Origin: Durusdinium trenchii
Taxonomy: Eukaryota; Sar; Dinophyceae; Suessiales; Symbiodiniaceae
Reading direction: 5' to 3'
Length of the DNA stretch: 64,000 bases
NCBI GenBank assembly: GCA_963970005.1
Contig: CAXAMN010005191.1
Span: 46,860-110,859, forward strand
Numbering within the stretch: the stretch's first letter is position 1; each line of letters begins with the position of its first letter. The notes beneath the pieces were generated by a model that was not told the DNA's origin, searched no databases, and saw only the letters and a list, made by a program, of their open reading frames with translations. The translations under genes were made by a program, and so were the position numbers. Shown one piece after another: positions 1-13,100 of this stretch.

Positions 1-3000
1 ATTCATGACCCTCCGTGTGAAAGTGTGAAAATGCTGCGGTGAGCAGCAAAAAAACAGGCTTGAAGCTCCATTTACAAGCTGTTTTCAATCATTAAGCGCG
101 TGCCGAACCACCCGATCGACGCGTTGTTGTTGTTGTTGCTGGTGGTGGTTGCAAAACGCGCGCCATGGTTTTGTTTCATACGTTTTATCAGCACTACACA
201 GCCAAAAGACTGAGTTCACAGCTTGTTAGAACAGGACCCACTCTGTTAAATTCATGCCACAACTTATATAAGTTTGTGCTGGTGTTAAGCATGAAGCTGC
301 AGCAATACTAACAAAGAACAAATCCGTCTACGTATCTGTGCACCATATATTGTACCAGTGTAATATGTTCATACATATATACTTATATTATATTTTATAT
401 TCTTGGTACCAAAACATCATACCCTTGCTCCCCATTCGTGACCGCTTGTTCCCTTGAAACTGCATGGTCATGAATAACGGTTCTCACAGGAGATGAGATG
501 GGGTCAAACAAAACAGAATAGAATAAGATAGAATAAACATATAAATAACTAGCTCTGTTTAATAGTTAAGGTGAATTGAAAACAGCAAACATGTGCAACC
601 AAACAACATATTGTGCCGCATGATGCCTCTTGATAGGAGTCCTGCTAAAATATTGCCCACTTAGATTCATATACTTTCCTCCTGACTCCTGAGTGCAAAA
701 CCCTTCGCGGAGAGGCATCAGAAGTGACATCCTGCAGGCGTCCTGGCACTTAAAAAGACAGGTCATGCAGGCGTCTTTCAAAACAGTTGGAGCCAGTGAG
801 AACTCTAAGGCTTGCACGAACCTTAACACGATAAAGAGTCTTATGAAAAAAGCAGCTTGACGATGAGGCAACGCATCCAAGAAGTCGTAACGCGGGTACC
901 TTTATTGTAGCTGCAACAGAGATATTTAATATTCAGGTGAAACTGTGGAACACAATTGCTGTTCAGGTATGTGCACATATAAGGCCAAGAAACTGTTGGG
1001 GATCTGCTCTGGTTTCTGAAACCCTTCTGCCTAGCGTGCCATGACGTAGGTGAGCGTCCGTGTATCCAAGGGTAGCAAAATGACCTGCACACCAATCAGA
1101 TTCAAAATACTATCAGAAAAACACCTTTGACAATGCCTTCCACATTTCCTTGTTGGTTCAGAACACACACACAGTGACATCTCATCCGGCAACAATATGT
1201 CAAATCGTCACATCTGTGCTTCCAGCAAGAAACAGGCCGAGAAGTTCTCGAAGTCAATAAATGATATATTTTATACTGTATATACAGTTACAGTATATAA
1301 TACCAATCATGTGATTGTATAGCTTGATCAGTAGAACTACTTGTAACTGCACACTAGCAAATTAACGACTCAATTTTAATTCGACAGGCTGATGGAGCTG
1401 TTGACTGGCACAAGAATGCAAGGCATATAGGCATATGAACGGTAAAGGTGATGGACATATCAAGCATCAATGATGAAATCCCATCCTCTTTTGTTTGGCG
1501 GCCAGCCTACCAACTCCTCAATTTGCGGTGGAAAAAACTCCTGTGGCATAACGCAAGGATGCTCCAGTGACTGCTTAAATTATCTTATAGAGTTACTGTA
1601 GCTGCTATAGCTGTTTCACGCTGCTCCGCACTCTACTGACTGGGATGCAATTTACAGTATCTGATTCCGCACATGCACACACACACAGCACATCAGAATT
1701 GAAGTCCTCCGCATAGCTGTGGAACCTCTTGGAAAGCCTCGCACTCACTGAGGAATGTTGCCAGGTTCTTGTCTTATACTATGCGGGGACCACTAGAAGA
1801 ACAAGTCAAAACAGGATGCCCTTCATGATTGCTTGGCGAACAGCATGCAGCATCTATTCTGGTCCAGCATCCTTAAGACATACAAAGGCACGAACACACA
1901 AATAAAAGCCGCAACTCGGCATTCGTATAAAAAGTGATGTAATGTGCATGGTCACTTGATGCTGAACTGAATTAAGCCCGTTACGCTGCTAGCAACTTCA
2001 CGTCCGCACAGCGCTCCTGACTGTGGTGGGTGTGGGGGCCATCGCTATCTGTTTGATGCAGAGAATTATTTGACTTCGAGGGAGCCCCACCATGACACTT
2101 CAATCACTTGTTTTCATGCCGTGGTGGGGAGCATATTGCCATGGTCGTGAGCCTTGTGGTTTTCTACTTTCCTCGTGGGCCCTCACGTTTGGGATTGTTA
2201 TTTTAGTGAGTGCCCACTGCCATCTGGCGCTTGCCGTGGAGGTCCGGTAGTGCCCACTGCGATCTGGCACTTGCGGTTGAGGTCCGGAAGTGCCCACTGT
2301 GCTGTCGAGGTGGCGAGGAGCAGGTGGTCCAGGAGAAGAGCTCTGATACAAACAACCCTCACCTGGCAGGTGGTGAAAACGAAAAAGGACAAAGGTCCAA
2401 TACAGTTTGCTCTTAGGTTGGAGGCCACCGCTAGAGTTCTGAAACGACAGGAGGAGACTGGGAGGTACAGAGACGGTAGACTGTGAACAAAACATGCCAG
2501 CTTTGGAAAGTGGGTAGTCTTAGTTGACCAAATGGTAAGCAGCGCAATATGTTTCTTCGCAAGGCTGCGCCCCTCACTGGCAACTTTACAAGACAAAATT
2601 CTAAACCCATGTAAGACCGCAGCAATAGTAGCCCAAAGTAGCAAACAATGTTCCTACTAGTCATTGAAATTGCATAATGCATGTTCATTTATGCTCTTAT
2701 TGCACAGATCTATGGAGCACCTTCCCACCATAGTCTCTATTGTAAAGCTTTACAGCTTTATATACCTGTTCGCATTCTTAAGAGCAGCACAACCGACTGT
2801 TCGTTTAACCGTCGGTGTCCTGTACCAGGTGCCGCATGGTTTTCACAACATCATCCGCGCTCATTGTAGGTGCCTGCTTCTGCTAAGCAATCTCAAAAGG
2901 CCAATCCAAATGACAAGCAAAGGACTCTCACTATATTGCATCAATGAAACGATCCAATATGGAGAGTAAGGCACCCATGCTTTGAGTGCATGTTGGCCTC

Positions 3001-3570
3001 AAGTTGTTTCAAAGTGCAACCAGCCAGGGCAGTCTCACACACAGTACAAAGTAAACCAACAGAAAGCCTGGGAGCAATGCGCCGGCAAACATGAAACTGT
3101 ATTGAAAATCAAGACTCTGAAACCGTATTGTTCATCTTCAACAATTGCTAGCCTCCACAAAACGGAGAAATGGCACTGTGGCGTCGGGGCAGTTCATCCT
3201 GGATAGCGGTCATACTTTCACACAATCCAACCGCTTGAACTGCACCCAAAGGGTGCACAAAGCATCGTAAAATCAATGCGCCGATTTGTGCCAATGGAAG
3301 CTACAAACTTTTTGTGGGCAATCAGTACTAAACAAGGGGTTCTGTTTTCTCACACTACGAATTCACGTGCCTGTCAGCCACGCTACGCACCTAAGAAAAA
3401 ACACGACTTTCAATTCTTGTGCCGTGCGCTCAGCAAGTGTTGGAAACATCTTCCATCTCAACCAAGCATAAAGATACTTGACTGCAGCTGCACATGTCTC
3501 GGGTCGTGACAAAGCCAGTCCGCAATCTCAACGTTCTTCGCAACCATACCCTGGTGAAAACTCATCAAAC
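1..3570. other. Non-coding region, no gene recognised
   Basis: I see no protein-like reading frame here. Open frames are short, overlap on both strands and lack recognisable motifs. The stretch is AT-rich with scattered short palindromes of the TACTGTATATACAGT kind (about 1270-1300) and a CA-rich run near 1675. A 42-bp tandem repeat sits at 2210-2305 and is listed separately. Nothing indicates a tRNA, rRNA or snRNA. Confidence 0.6.
2206..2306. repeat. Tandem repeat, unit about 42 bp, 2.3 copies
   Basis: The unit starts AGTGCCCACTGC, continues through a CTTGC segment and ends GAGGTCCGG. Two full copies and the start of a third are seen, with a few substitutions between them. No function is implied. 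Confidence 0.8.
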
Positions 3571-3853
3571 TTGAGATAGGAGGGGGTGAACGAAAGGTAG
3601 CCAATCATTCGCAACCGCATCATCGCTGATCTTGCAGTACACGAGTCCAAGCTCTGTTGAACTCCTGTTGACTCCTTGATTGTGACCCAAACAGCAACGG
3701 CGCAGGGGGGATTTGATCCATGGGGCCCCCCTGTCAAACAAAATCCCTTCTTACCGGACCAAACCCAATGCATAATCCCAACTCCAGATTGTAGTACTGT
3801 ACATTTTTGCTCAAGAAAGCAGAACTCCGGTAGCTGAAGCTACCTTTCGTGAC
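3571..3853. mobile_element. MITE-like element, copy 1 (intact)
   Basis: The left end carries GGGGGTGAACGAAAGGTAGC. The right end carries GCTACCTTTCGTGAC, the inverted form of the same core, so the segment is bounded by an inverted repeat centred on ACGAAAGGTAGC. The body, about 280 bp, has no coding capacity. The left 30 bp recur with one mismatch at 32601-32630, and the right end (AGAACTC, GGTAGC, GAAGCTACCTTTCGTGA) recurs at 57017-57048, flanking the retrotransposon. Two copies with the same ends make a non-autonomous transposon likely. Its family is unknown and I could not define a target duplication. Confidence 0.65.
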
Positions 3854-4559
3854 AAACTCTTTGCAACTTTTGTGCAAATTCTGAGCAACACTGCAATTAC
3901 TGTAGATTCAACTCCGCATTGACATCTGAGTTTCCTAACTCAGCTCACCCCATCCCAACAACACCTTCGGTCGGCCAGGTGGACCCCCTTGCACCAAGTG
4001 CACTGACCAGCAAAAACTCATTACAGTATACACATCCTGTCGACCACTCAATTGTGACATGTATTGAGTTGATTATTCTGGATAAAGCGTTTGAACAAAT
4101 TGTCTCAAGGCCTGCGCCGGCACCAACAATTTGGGACGAATACTGTAGTCTTCAAACATATCTGCCTGCTGCAGCATGGGTGCCATCGCCACCTCAAGGT
4201 GTGATGAGACTCAAACAGTAAACACTGAACACCGAAACCAACAGTTTGAGACCCTTCTTGTTCAGAGTTGTGTACTGCAAGAGCGCCAAAAGGAACGGAA
4301 AAAGCCCCCGAAAGGTCACAATCACAAAGACGAGGTGCGCATGGGTTCAAAACAATGTGTTTTTTCCCCAAGGTTATACACGAAAAAACAACTAATACAC
4401 ATTTAATACTTCTGCAATTCAAACTGCTGTTTGCGACTCAAATCGCCGCTTGTCAAATCTTGTTCCTTGCGCTATCCCTGTATGGTTTGAATGCATATGG
4501 AGAAGCCTTGCATGGTTTCCTGAATACAGGTACATGATGGTACATGCACACTGTACAGG

Positions 4560-4697
4560 TGTTATTTATGTATAGTAAGTATACGTAAGTAAGTACATAA
4601 GTAAGTACGTACGTGCGTACGTGCGTGCGTACGTGCGTACGTAGGTAGGTATGTATTTATTTATGTATTTATGTATGTATGTATGTATGTATGTACA
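4560..4697. repeat. Microsatellite, GTAC/GTAT-type tetranucleotide
   Basis: The stretch is a degenerate tetranucleotide run moving from GTAA to GTAC/GTGC and then to GTAT units. It is simple sequence with no coding value. Confidence 0.9.
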
Positions 4698-4974
4698 GTG
4701 ACAGTATGTTCAATCCATGCTGCGTGCAGGTCTTCACAACTCAAACAATTTGTTGGCCATTCTGCATAGAAAACAATCCGCATCCTCGGCACAGAGTTCT
4801 TGTAGTGGGTGGAAGTGCGCTTGTTTCGCGCCGCTCGTTGGGGCCATCCGTGGTTGGCATTGCGGTTGTCTGGTAAATGATCTTCGCTTCCTTTGGAACT
4901 GCTGATTAAGCTCGCAGGTTCGTTGTAAAACACATGGTGGTTGATCCAAATTCCTTTCATCTGGAAAGTGCCTC

Positions 4975-5248
4975 TTCGCGAAAAAAAAAGATTACTTTCG
5001 CGAACCCCATGTTTAACTTTCGCGAACTTTCGCGAAGTATGATCTTACATATTCAGAAGAAGTTCGGGTACATGGGTATATATAGTAGTTAAAGGAAGAC
5101 TCTGATTTCCTTCTGAGCTGGTGGTCTGAAAAGATAACAGTCAGCAAACAAATAAGGGTCCCTTTACCTACAAATAACATACATGGTTACATCAACTTTC
5201 GCGAAAAACAAGATCACTTTCGCGAACCCTGTGTTTAACTTTCGCGAT
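4975..5248. repeat. Cluster of TTCGCGAA palindromes in a 222-bp spaced direct repeat
   Basis: Six exact copies of TTCGCGAA start at 4975, 4997, 5019, 5029, 5198 and 5219, with a seventh near-copy (TTCGCGAT) at 5241. Segments 4989-5025 and 5211-5247 are 37 bp long and match with three differences. The octamer is self-complementary and CpG-rich within AT-rich surroundings. It could be a binding-site array or the ends of a small repeat; the sequence does not decide. Confidence 0.8.
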
Positions 5249-7336
5249 CTTTCGCCCGGTTGGTACTTAGTAACCGAAATGGCTGTTCCATATGAAACTC
5301 CTTTCATGGACCTTTAGATCGATGCCCGCATATACAGTAGAATCGAGTCGCCAAACACGCTGCGAACCCACCGGAGAGCCAACGGGATGTGCAGGAGAAA
5401 CATGTGAAACAATAATCATTTGTTCGCAGGTAAGAGGGCGCCGCGCCAAAAATATTTTGCGCAAACATGTCAATGTCTTTTTAATGTCAACAGCTGCGCT
5501 GGTACGATTGGAGAATGGAACTGAGGCGATGAAGCTGGGCAAGGGATTCTTTGACAGCACACGTTAGCGCACACTGTTCCTGCATGGCTGGCAAAAATCC
5601 TCTGGCAACGTGCTCCCCAACCAACACGTAATCACAACATCCCAACTCACGACACATCCGACATCACACCATCCATCCCGGCCATCCCAACACTTCACCC
5701 ACATCGCAAGTCACCGAACATAACTTCATGACTCATGACATATAACTAAACACCAAATATATCCTCACCACTCACCACCACATAACCGATCAACATCTTC
5801 TTACAAATATATACACCATTTGCGAATTCTTCCTGTAGCTCTGCCACTAGCTCTGCCGAAGATTGCGTACAGTACAACTCCGATGTCATGCAAAAATTAT
5901 GTACTGCTGAGGACCTGCAGGTGGACGTCGCCAGCTTGGAACAACACGTGCAAGCTGTCTGTGCAGGGGGTGGGCCAAGCCAAGCCACAACTTTCCAAAT
6001 ACAGTATTTGCATCTTGAAGAGAAGCATTGTCTTTTTTGTGTTTCCTGTACCTTGCTCAACCGCTTTTGCTTGCAAATCTTGATCCCCTTGAGCCATTAG
6101 GGGACCCCAGAGCGCGATATACAGAATTCGGGGTGCTCCAAGAGTATCCATAAACCATCATAAGCCGCATAAAATCTGCTTTGTCAGGGCAAAGGTGACT
6201 AGAATATCAAAATAATGTTTCATGTCCAACAGGACTGTGCAATCCGGGTCGCGGTTCACACCGGCCATGTGGTGCACAAGCCCATTGGTTTGGCACACAC
6301 GATCTTCGGCACACAGCAACCCTGTCGCTTGCAGTCGCTCGTCCTTGGATTGAGGCTGAGATGAAATGGTATTTCTTGGCTTTTCAATGAAAGAACCGGG
6401 ACTCGACACAGGTGATCCTCAAATGGATCCTCAACTTCACGCCGGCAACTACAGAAAAAAACTGCTCCAAGATCCTCCGTTGTGCAGGCGCATGAAGAGA
6501 AAACAGGGCGACGGGGTTGCAAAGGCGTTGGAGACATTGGTGCAGCACGGTATCCTCGAGGATAGCAAAAAAAAGGAAGGGGCACCCAGTGTCAGGCATT
6601 AGGGCTTCTGACAAGCCTCCACATCTCCACAAACGCGTTCCCTGGTGATGAGCTTTTGTGTCCCTGACGAGCCGAGGAGCGTCCAAACATAGGCACCGCC
6701 TGGAGGAAGGAGCCAGTGCAAAATAAATACTTCTGGCATCTTCTGGCGGAGAGCTCTCTGAGCAAGCAAGCGCTTCGGTTGCTCAGGTGCATCGATTCTG
6801 CCGTTCTTGGTGTTCTTCTATTTCATTCATGTCTGACCAAATCATAATCATGTGGCAGTTGTCGATAGGTGGGCGGTTCTCGATTTTTTTTTTGCTCTGT
6901 TTTGGGCCTTGGGCGGTCCGAGACTCTAAGAGCCATTGAGCATACGGAGCTTCAACAGTTTGACGATTCCAACAACGACTATATGCGCAGGTCCGCTGGG
7001 TGACGCACAACGATGGTATGGATGCGTTTTGTTTGTGTCGCGCTACTTACTCCATGCGGGAGGTGACACTCACCTTGACTGCATGTTGCCTGGTCATTGG
7101 CCAGCTACAGATCTCTAGAGGGGCGAGGGCGACACCGCAGTTGAGTTGGTTGGACTCACAGTCCAATGCCCTGGACGCGGCACCTGTCGATCTAGAATGT
7201 GAGGCAGTCCTGAGATTGCTTGCAGTCAAGGATGATGTCTAAAGTGCGATCAATCTAGACAAGATAAGAAAGTGGTATTGAAATCATCCCAAAAACATCC
7301 CCAGGTAATTAACAGCAGCTACCACTACACGCTCTG

Positions 7337-7488
7337 CACTGTCAGCCACACTCAGTTAGTCAGGATCTACACTGTCAGCCACTCAGCCACTCAATCAGTT
7401 AAAAGGTCCTGCCAGCCACTCAACCACTCAGGCCTGTTCTCCTTCCAGCCACTCAGCCACTCAGGATCTTGAGTGGCTGAGTGGCTGG
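7337..7488. repeat. CAGCCACTCA repeat array ending in a perfect 19-bp hairpin
   Basis: The words CAGCCACTCAGCCACTCA are repeated several times on the plus strand. At 7445-7463 and 7470-7488 the sequence forms a perfect 19-bp inverted repeat separated by the 6-nt loop GGATCT. The hairpin looks like a local inversion of the array unit. Confidence 0.9.
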
Positions 7489-10022
7489 CACGTGTAATCC
7501 AACATTGCAATTACCTTTGAGGTTAAATCCAAATCCTGGTATCCCCTACAAGCATCTGGTAAAGCTCCAAAGCATGTACTGTAGGTGAGTGGGAACATCG
7601 CAGTTTTTGCATGGCCACACTTAGCTGAGGGGAACAAGTGAACTGCAATGTAACTGAGCTACGGGCTATGGTGAACTTTTGAGGGACAACGATTGTCGGA
7701 CAACGTCTAAATATGTTCCTCGGCCTACGCTTGGGGAGTGATACACTCTGCCTATCCTATAACCCCACATCAGTCTTAGGCAACCTCCCCTGGAAGACCT
7801 GCTGAGGCCCAAACATGCTAATTGTTGCCAATGTCAGTGCTGCATAGCGCTATGCCATACCATATGCAGCGGCATTTTGTCAAATATTGAATCTGAGGCA
7901 GCGCAAAACATTCTGTGGATCTCAGCAGTGAATGGTTTGAACGCTCCAACAAAGAGTGCTTGCACTCTGAACATCTGTGAATGCAGAGAGTTTAGAGGCT
8001 TGCCTTGCTGGAACTGTTGGCATGAAACATTGTCGTAAGGATTCTAGGCGATCTGCAGCCAGCACCAACTTTGTAGCCAAATAGTTAAATGTGTATGGAG
8101 TGCAATGCTTTGAGCTTTCTAGCACTTCTCTAGAGCAGTGAAAATCCAATGCATCAACGGATGAACAATACACTGTAATTACAGTCACGGTAATTACAGT
8201 AAATGCATTTAAATTAAAGGCAAACTGTTCAACTGTCAACTCAAAACGACACAAACAGTGAACATTCGTCCGGGGGGACGGGTGAAGTTAAAGCATACAT
8301 TTTGATCACATACTGCACAGCACTGCCCTCTGACTGATCTCCACTTTTACTCAACTTGCTTCTGTTTGTGAAACGACATTTCTTGTGACGCTTACTTCTT
8401 CCTCACGACCTTCCTCTTTGCCGGGTGGAAGGCGAAGTGAGCACCTGCAAAGCAAGCATGGAACTCATGTCTGTCACAAAGTTTTCTTCAAACAAAGCAA
8501 ATGAGGTGTCAACACTAGAGCTTGAATCTGATTCAAATGCAAGCCGCACGCTGAAAGAAAGAACTGCTGTAGTCGAACCACATGCACAATGCGTGCAACA
8601 TCAACTGTCGTGTGTCAAAGCAATTGGTCAATTTTGTACGCGGCGACTCCACCAAACTCAAGATGTCTCGAGATTCATCCTCTTGTATACTTGGAGAATT
8701 CAGTGTTTAATTTCCCTTGCATGCCCCCAAACAACGCATTCAGCCACGGTGTCGCTCTTTTCCTGCTAGAGGCAGGTCACAAAGCTGTGACTACACTTAT
8801 TTTGTTCAACCTTCATTGCCGGCACCTTTACCCGTGTACACTTGCAATCTGGGCTGCAACTTCTTCAGCAAGCGATAGGCCAATGTACCCACACGTGCCT
8901 GGCACAGACCGATGATACCAATGGAAACGAAATGGCCTCCAGAAACTGATTCGGAAGGAATAATGTATGATTAACATGGCAAAAGAATCAGCAGCGACAA
9001 AATGGTTTGGGCACATCTCTTTTGGAGGGCCTTGCCAATTGATGTCATGGAACCAAATCCCTCACGCTCACGCTTTAGACAAGCCCCACGAGACAATTGC
9101 TTTAAGGCCGGTCCATCCAGGAATTGCGAATCTAAAAACACTCTCAATGCTCCAGGGCAAAAAGGGGCAAGGTGCGCACGTCAGGTGGACAAGAACTCGA
9201 GCACCACAAAAGCCATTGAATTTGAGGCGCACCTTGTTGGGTCCATGAAGCACCAACAAATCACCCTTCTTGCTGACATTGACCTCCAGCTGGCAAATGG
9301 TCGAAACATGTTGCAACTGGTTCCATCACACATGCAGGTGGCCTTGAGTGGAGCTCTATTGATCCTATTATGAGCAAGCCCAAGGTGACATTGTCAATTG
9401 CATAGCTCTCTTTCTTTATTCAAACCTGCGGTTGCTCACAGCTTTCCAATTGTTTGTCAGCAAATTAAAAAATATTCACTTGTTCAGTCCGCGCAGCTAG
9501 ATAGGCTAGGACCAGGACCTAGGACATACACACATCAATCAGCTTGGGGCAATCTTGTCCAGCCTGCCTGAATGTCTGGATCCCTTTTGACATATTCGGT
9601 TATGTCAATCACTTTTGCACCAACCCCAAGGCGGGCCTGGCGACAATGTTGTTTGACGGGAAATTTCTTTGGGCAGGACGACGACGACAATTGAGCAGGT
9701 TTCCCCCTAATCTTCTCACAGCAATGGCGCAATGGCCGACTTCTTCAGTCTCAATGGTACAGCAATTAGTGGCAAACAGGAGACGCTGAGGTTGTGTGTC
9801 AGAAGCTCCATGTGAGTAGACCTTGTTGAAGATTCCTATTCAAAACAACAACCGCACACAAACGAACAGCTGTGAATAAGCAATCCTTGCATACTATGAG
9901 CCTTTACAAAGCACTGACCACAATGCGGCTCGACAGCACCTTCAAGAAGGGGGGCCTTGGGCTCCCAGTAAGCTTTTACGCCTGCAAACATCTGAAATCC
10001 ATAAAGGCTAAAACAACTAGGA

Positions 10023-10165
10023 ACAAGAAGCTACTAGGGGCTCCTGGCATCGCAACTAGGAGCAAGGACGCTACTAGGGGCTCCTGGCCTACTACTAGGA
10101 GCAAGGACGCTACTCTGGGCTCCTGGCCTTACTACTAGGAGCAAGAACGCTACTAGGAGCTCTTT
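10023..10165. repeat. Minisatellite with CTACTAGGGGCTCCTGG unit (locus 1)
   Basis: Roughly three to four copies of an approximately 38-40 bp unit contain CTACTAGGGGCTCCTGG followed by CTACTAGGAGCA. Within each unit GCTCCT and AGGAGC can pair. The same unit forms a longer array at 21604-21912. Confidence 0.85.
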
Positions 10166-13100
10166 TTCCTTTAGACCTCTGTTCTTCTAGGCCGTGGGGG
10201 AGGATGGGGCGAGTAAGATTCTTAGGCCAAAGTCTTGGTATATAATTTGCTTCACTGGATGCTGCTGGATGCTTGCTGCACCAAGTAGCATCACTGGGAC
10301 AAACCAATGGCTCTATGATTTGAAAGGCAAGAAACCATGTTTGTTAGGAGAAGTTGGGAGTACGCAGGACCAGCATAGAGTAGTCAAAGTCAAGGATTGA
10401 TAAAATGCTAGAGCTGAACAGTCTGTTCGTGGCTCAAGTTACAAGAAGCTGCCGCAGTACCTCTTCCCTCAAGGATGATCTGAACGGCAAAGCCTCTAGT
10501 TCTTTCCTGCCAAGCACTTCCGATTTGACACTAGGGCCCGGTCTACGCCAGAGCCTTGCCTTGTTCCAAAGAATAAAAGCACCAGCGTTGTTTCACGCAC
10601 CCACTGCTTGACGTAGCGGGTTCCCAATCTAATGATCCATATCCAACCGTAGATTGGGATGTTTTCCAGCTACTTGTAGATGCATGTACCATCCAAGTCT
10701 GCCGCTTTTGTTGCACCCTAAGCAGACTTGCAACAACTTACTATAGAAGTGTCGCTGTCTGCATTCATTGAACCAAGTCTTGTGAGGCATATCACGTATC
10801 TGCTCGTCAGTCTCATGCCATCAACCGCTGCAAATACCGTCTGCATGCACATACTGGCACATACACGTATGAAGGCACCAAAACAAAGGTACGAGGAGTA
10901 TGCCTGTCTGCGGCAATGCTTACCACGGCATTGAGTGTTTGGCAATCTACAGTTTGCTAGCAGCAAATAATGATGAGGACACCCAGTCAGACCTCTCCTT
11001 GGCATAGTTGTCTATGGTCCTTGCTTCTCTTGCCCGAGGATCGGTCGCACCCACAAGTACAGTGTCACCAGTCTTCGGGCTGCGGTTGTGGTAGTACGTC
11101 AAAGGACCTTGAAGTAAACTCTTGGCAGGGCCATGGCCAACGGCCAACAGCCTCTTTTGCATGTGTCAGTTCGCATAAACCGTTGAGTTTGGTTGCTCTC
11201 CCTATTCGTCGACCAAAGAGTTATCTAAGCAACCCATTCTTGTCTCAAGTCTACGAGTACTGTAATCCTATTTCCCTGTTTGGGATGCATACAGTACTGG
11301 GTGTCATTTGTTTGCACGCTGGGTTTAGGTCTGTAGCCTCCTGAACCCCACTGGTTCAGGAACAAACCGGTAAACCTGTGAATCCCTGGGCCTTTCTTGG
11401 CCCTATTGACCGACCCACAGCGATCTGGTGAGGGCAACACATGCAAAAACCGTTGATACTCACATACGAAAAAGCGCCGAGCATCAATAGTGAACAGCTA
11501 CAAGCAGCGTGTTCATCAAGAGAGAAAGGATTAAGGTCAGGAAAAACTGTCTGGGTGCAAAATCCTTCAGCCCAGGGTTCCGCTGTTTGGCCTCTCCCAT
11601 GGGTGGAATGTCCAACAAGTCATCACCTTGACTTGAGGTGGCTTCACCTCCTCTGTTGGTGAACCAATGGCGCTTGAGGACGTGGAGGGACTCTATCTTC
11701 TACAAAGGTCGCGTGTCTCATGTTTGGACTCGCTGCGGATTGCCCGTCCACACTTTGGTTTGTGTAGGATTCGTATGGGCTTGCACGTAAGAATACCACT
11801 CTCTCTCTCTCTAATTCACCCTAGCTGTCGACCCCTTTGTTGACTTTGTGTTCTTGATGGATCAAGAGTTGAGTCGCCCTGTGTGTTGTTGTGCCTGGTT
11901 TGGCGTTTTCGCTTTACATCCCTTGGGTTCAGAACTTCTTTCCCCGCCACCCTCCACCAAGAAATTCTGAACAATTGCTGGAGCAGCCAGAATCTGTCGA
12001 ACACTCAGGTGCATGCCTTTTTTGCTGAGCGTTCAGGGAGTGTGGTCCCCTCTGCAGGAAACCCTTGTCCTGCTCTGCTTGACCAAAGCCCTGGGCTGGG
12101 AAGGTGGGCAGGATTGATCAAGCGTTTTGAGCATTGAAAATGCTGCCGCTGAGTGCAAGTGGTGATGGTGGTTTGGGTCCACACACTTGGTGGGTTGTGT
12201 AAACCTGGGAGTAAGCTAGGTGAATTTGTAGAGGACGCCTGGCAAATGCCTGTGCTGACTTCTCACTCGGATTCCATTCCATGCCTATGTGGTTCTGCTT
12301 GATCTGAGGAAAGTGATGTCTGTGCTGAAACTTTCTTTGACAGCTTGAGCTTCTGTCGAAGCCAAACACTTGCTTTGACTCAGTGCATGCACTCTTGTGC
12401 CTGCTAGCGGCTCACCTTTTGTGCCTGCAAACTCTTTGCCGAGAGGCATGTGGGCTGCTATGCGGAGTCAATTTTCTGGAAGAGACCTTTAGCCCTGTTC
12501 TTAGCTTGCTTCTCACCCAATTGTGACATTGGCTATGGGCGGGGAATGCTCCTCAGCCGCCGACAATCTTTCAATTGCGAGCAATTAAATAAGGCTCCTC
12601 AAACAAGGCTCTATTATATAAATGGACCCTTAGCTAGAGTCTCATCATAGTGTATGTCCTATCCTTGGCCCTCTAATGCTTTTTCCTGATCTTTCCTGTG
12701 CTTCCGCTTTCTTTCTCAACACCCAGCAATCAATACGCAAGGCTCCAAAACCATTGAATGATTTGTCACATGAAGGGTTGCTTCAAAGCACGGAAGTGCC
12801 TGGCGAACTGGGTACCCCTTCAGATGAAGGACAAGCCAACCAACAGCAGAATAAACATCAAACAATCGCAAACTTCCATCTCACCAAAAAGGATACTGGA
12901 AAACCAAGAAACTCACAGGACATGCATTCCCTGCACTTTGTCAATGATACAGAAGCTTAATCCAGAAAATCCAACAGGGTCTTCAAGAATCAAGTGGACA
13001 ACAACACAAACCCTGAAGACCGAAGTTGGCCAAGGAGCTGCGCTGCTCATCTCGGTAGAAGTATTCAGCTCCGAGACCACAAACAACGCCGGGATATTTC

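Noticed and set aside
10430-10438. Relic of the dinoflagellate spliced leader (TGGCTCAAG)
   Set aside because: Only nine bases match and the preceding CCATTT is absent; chance is a sufficient explanation.
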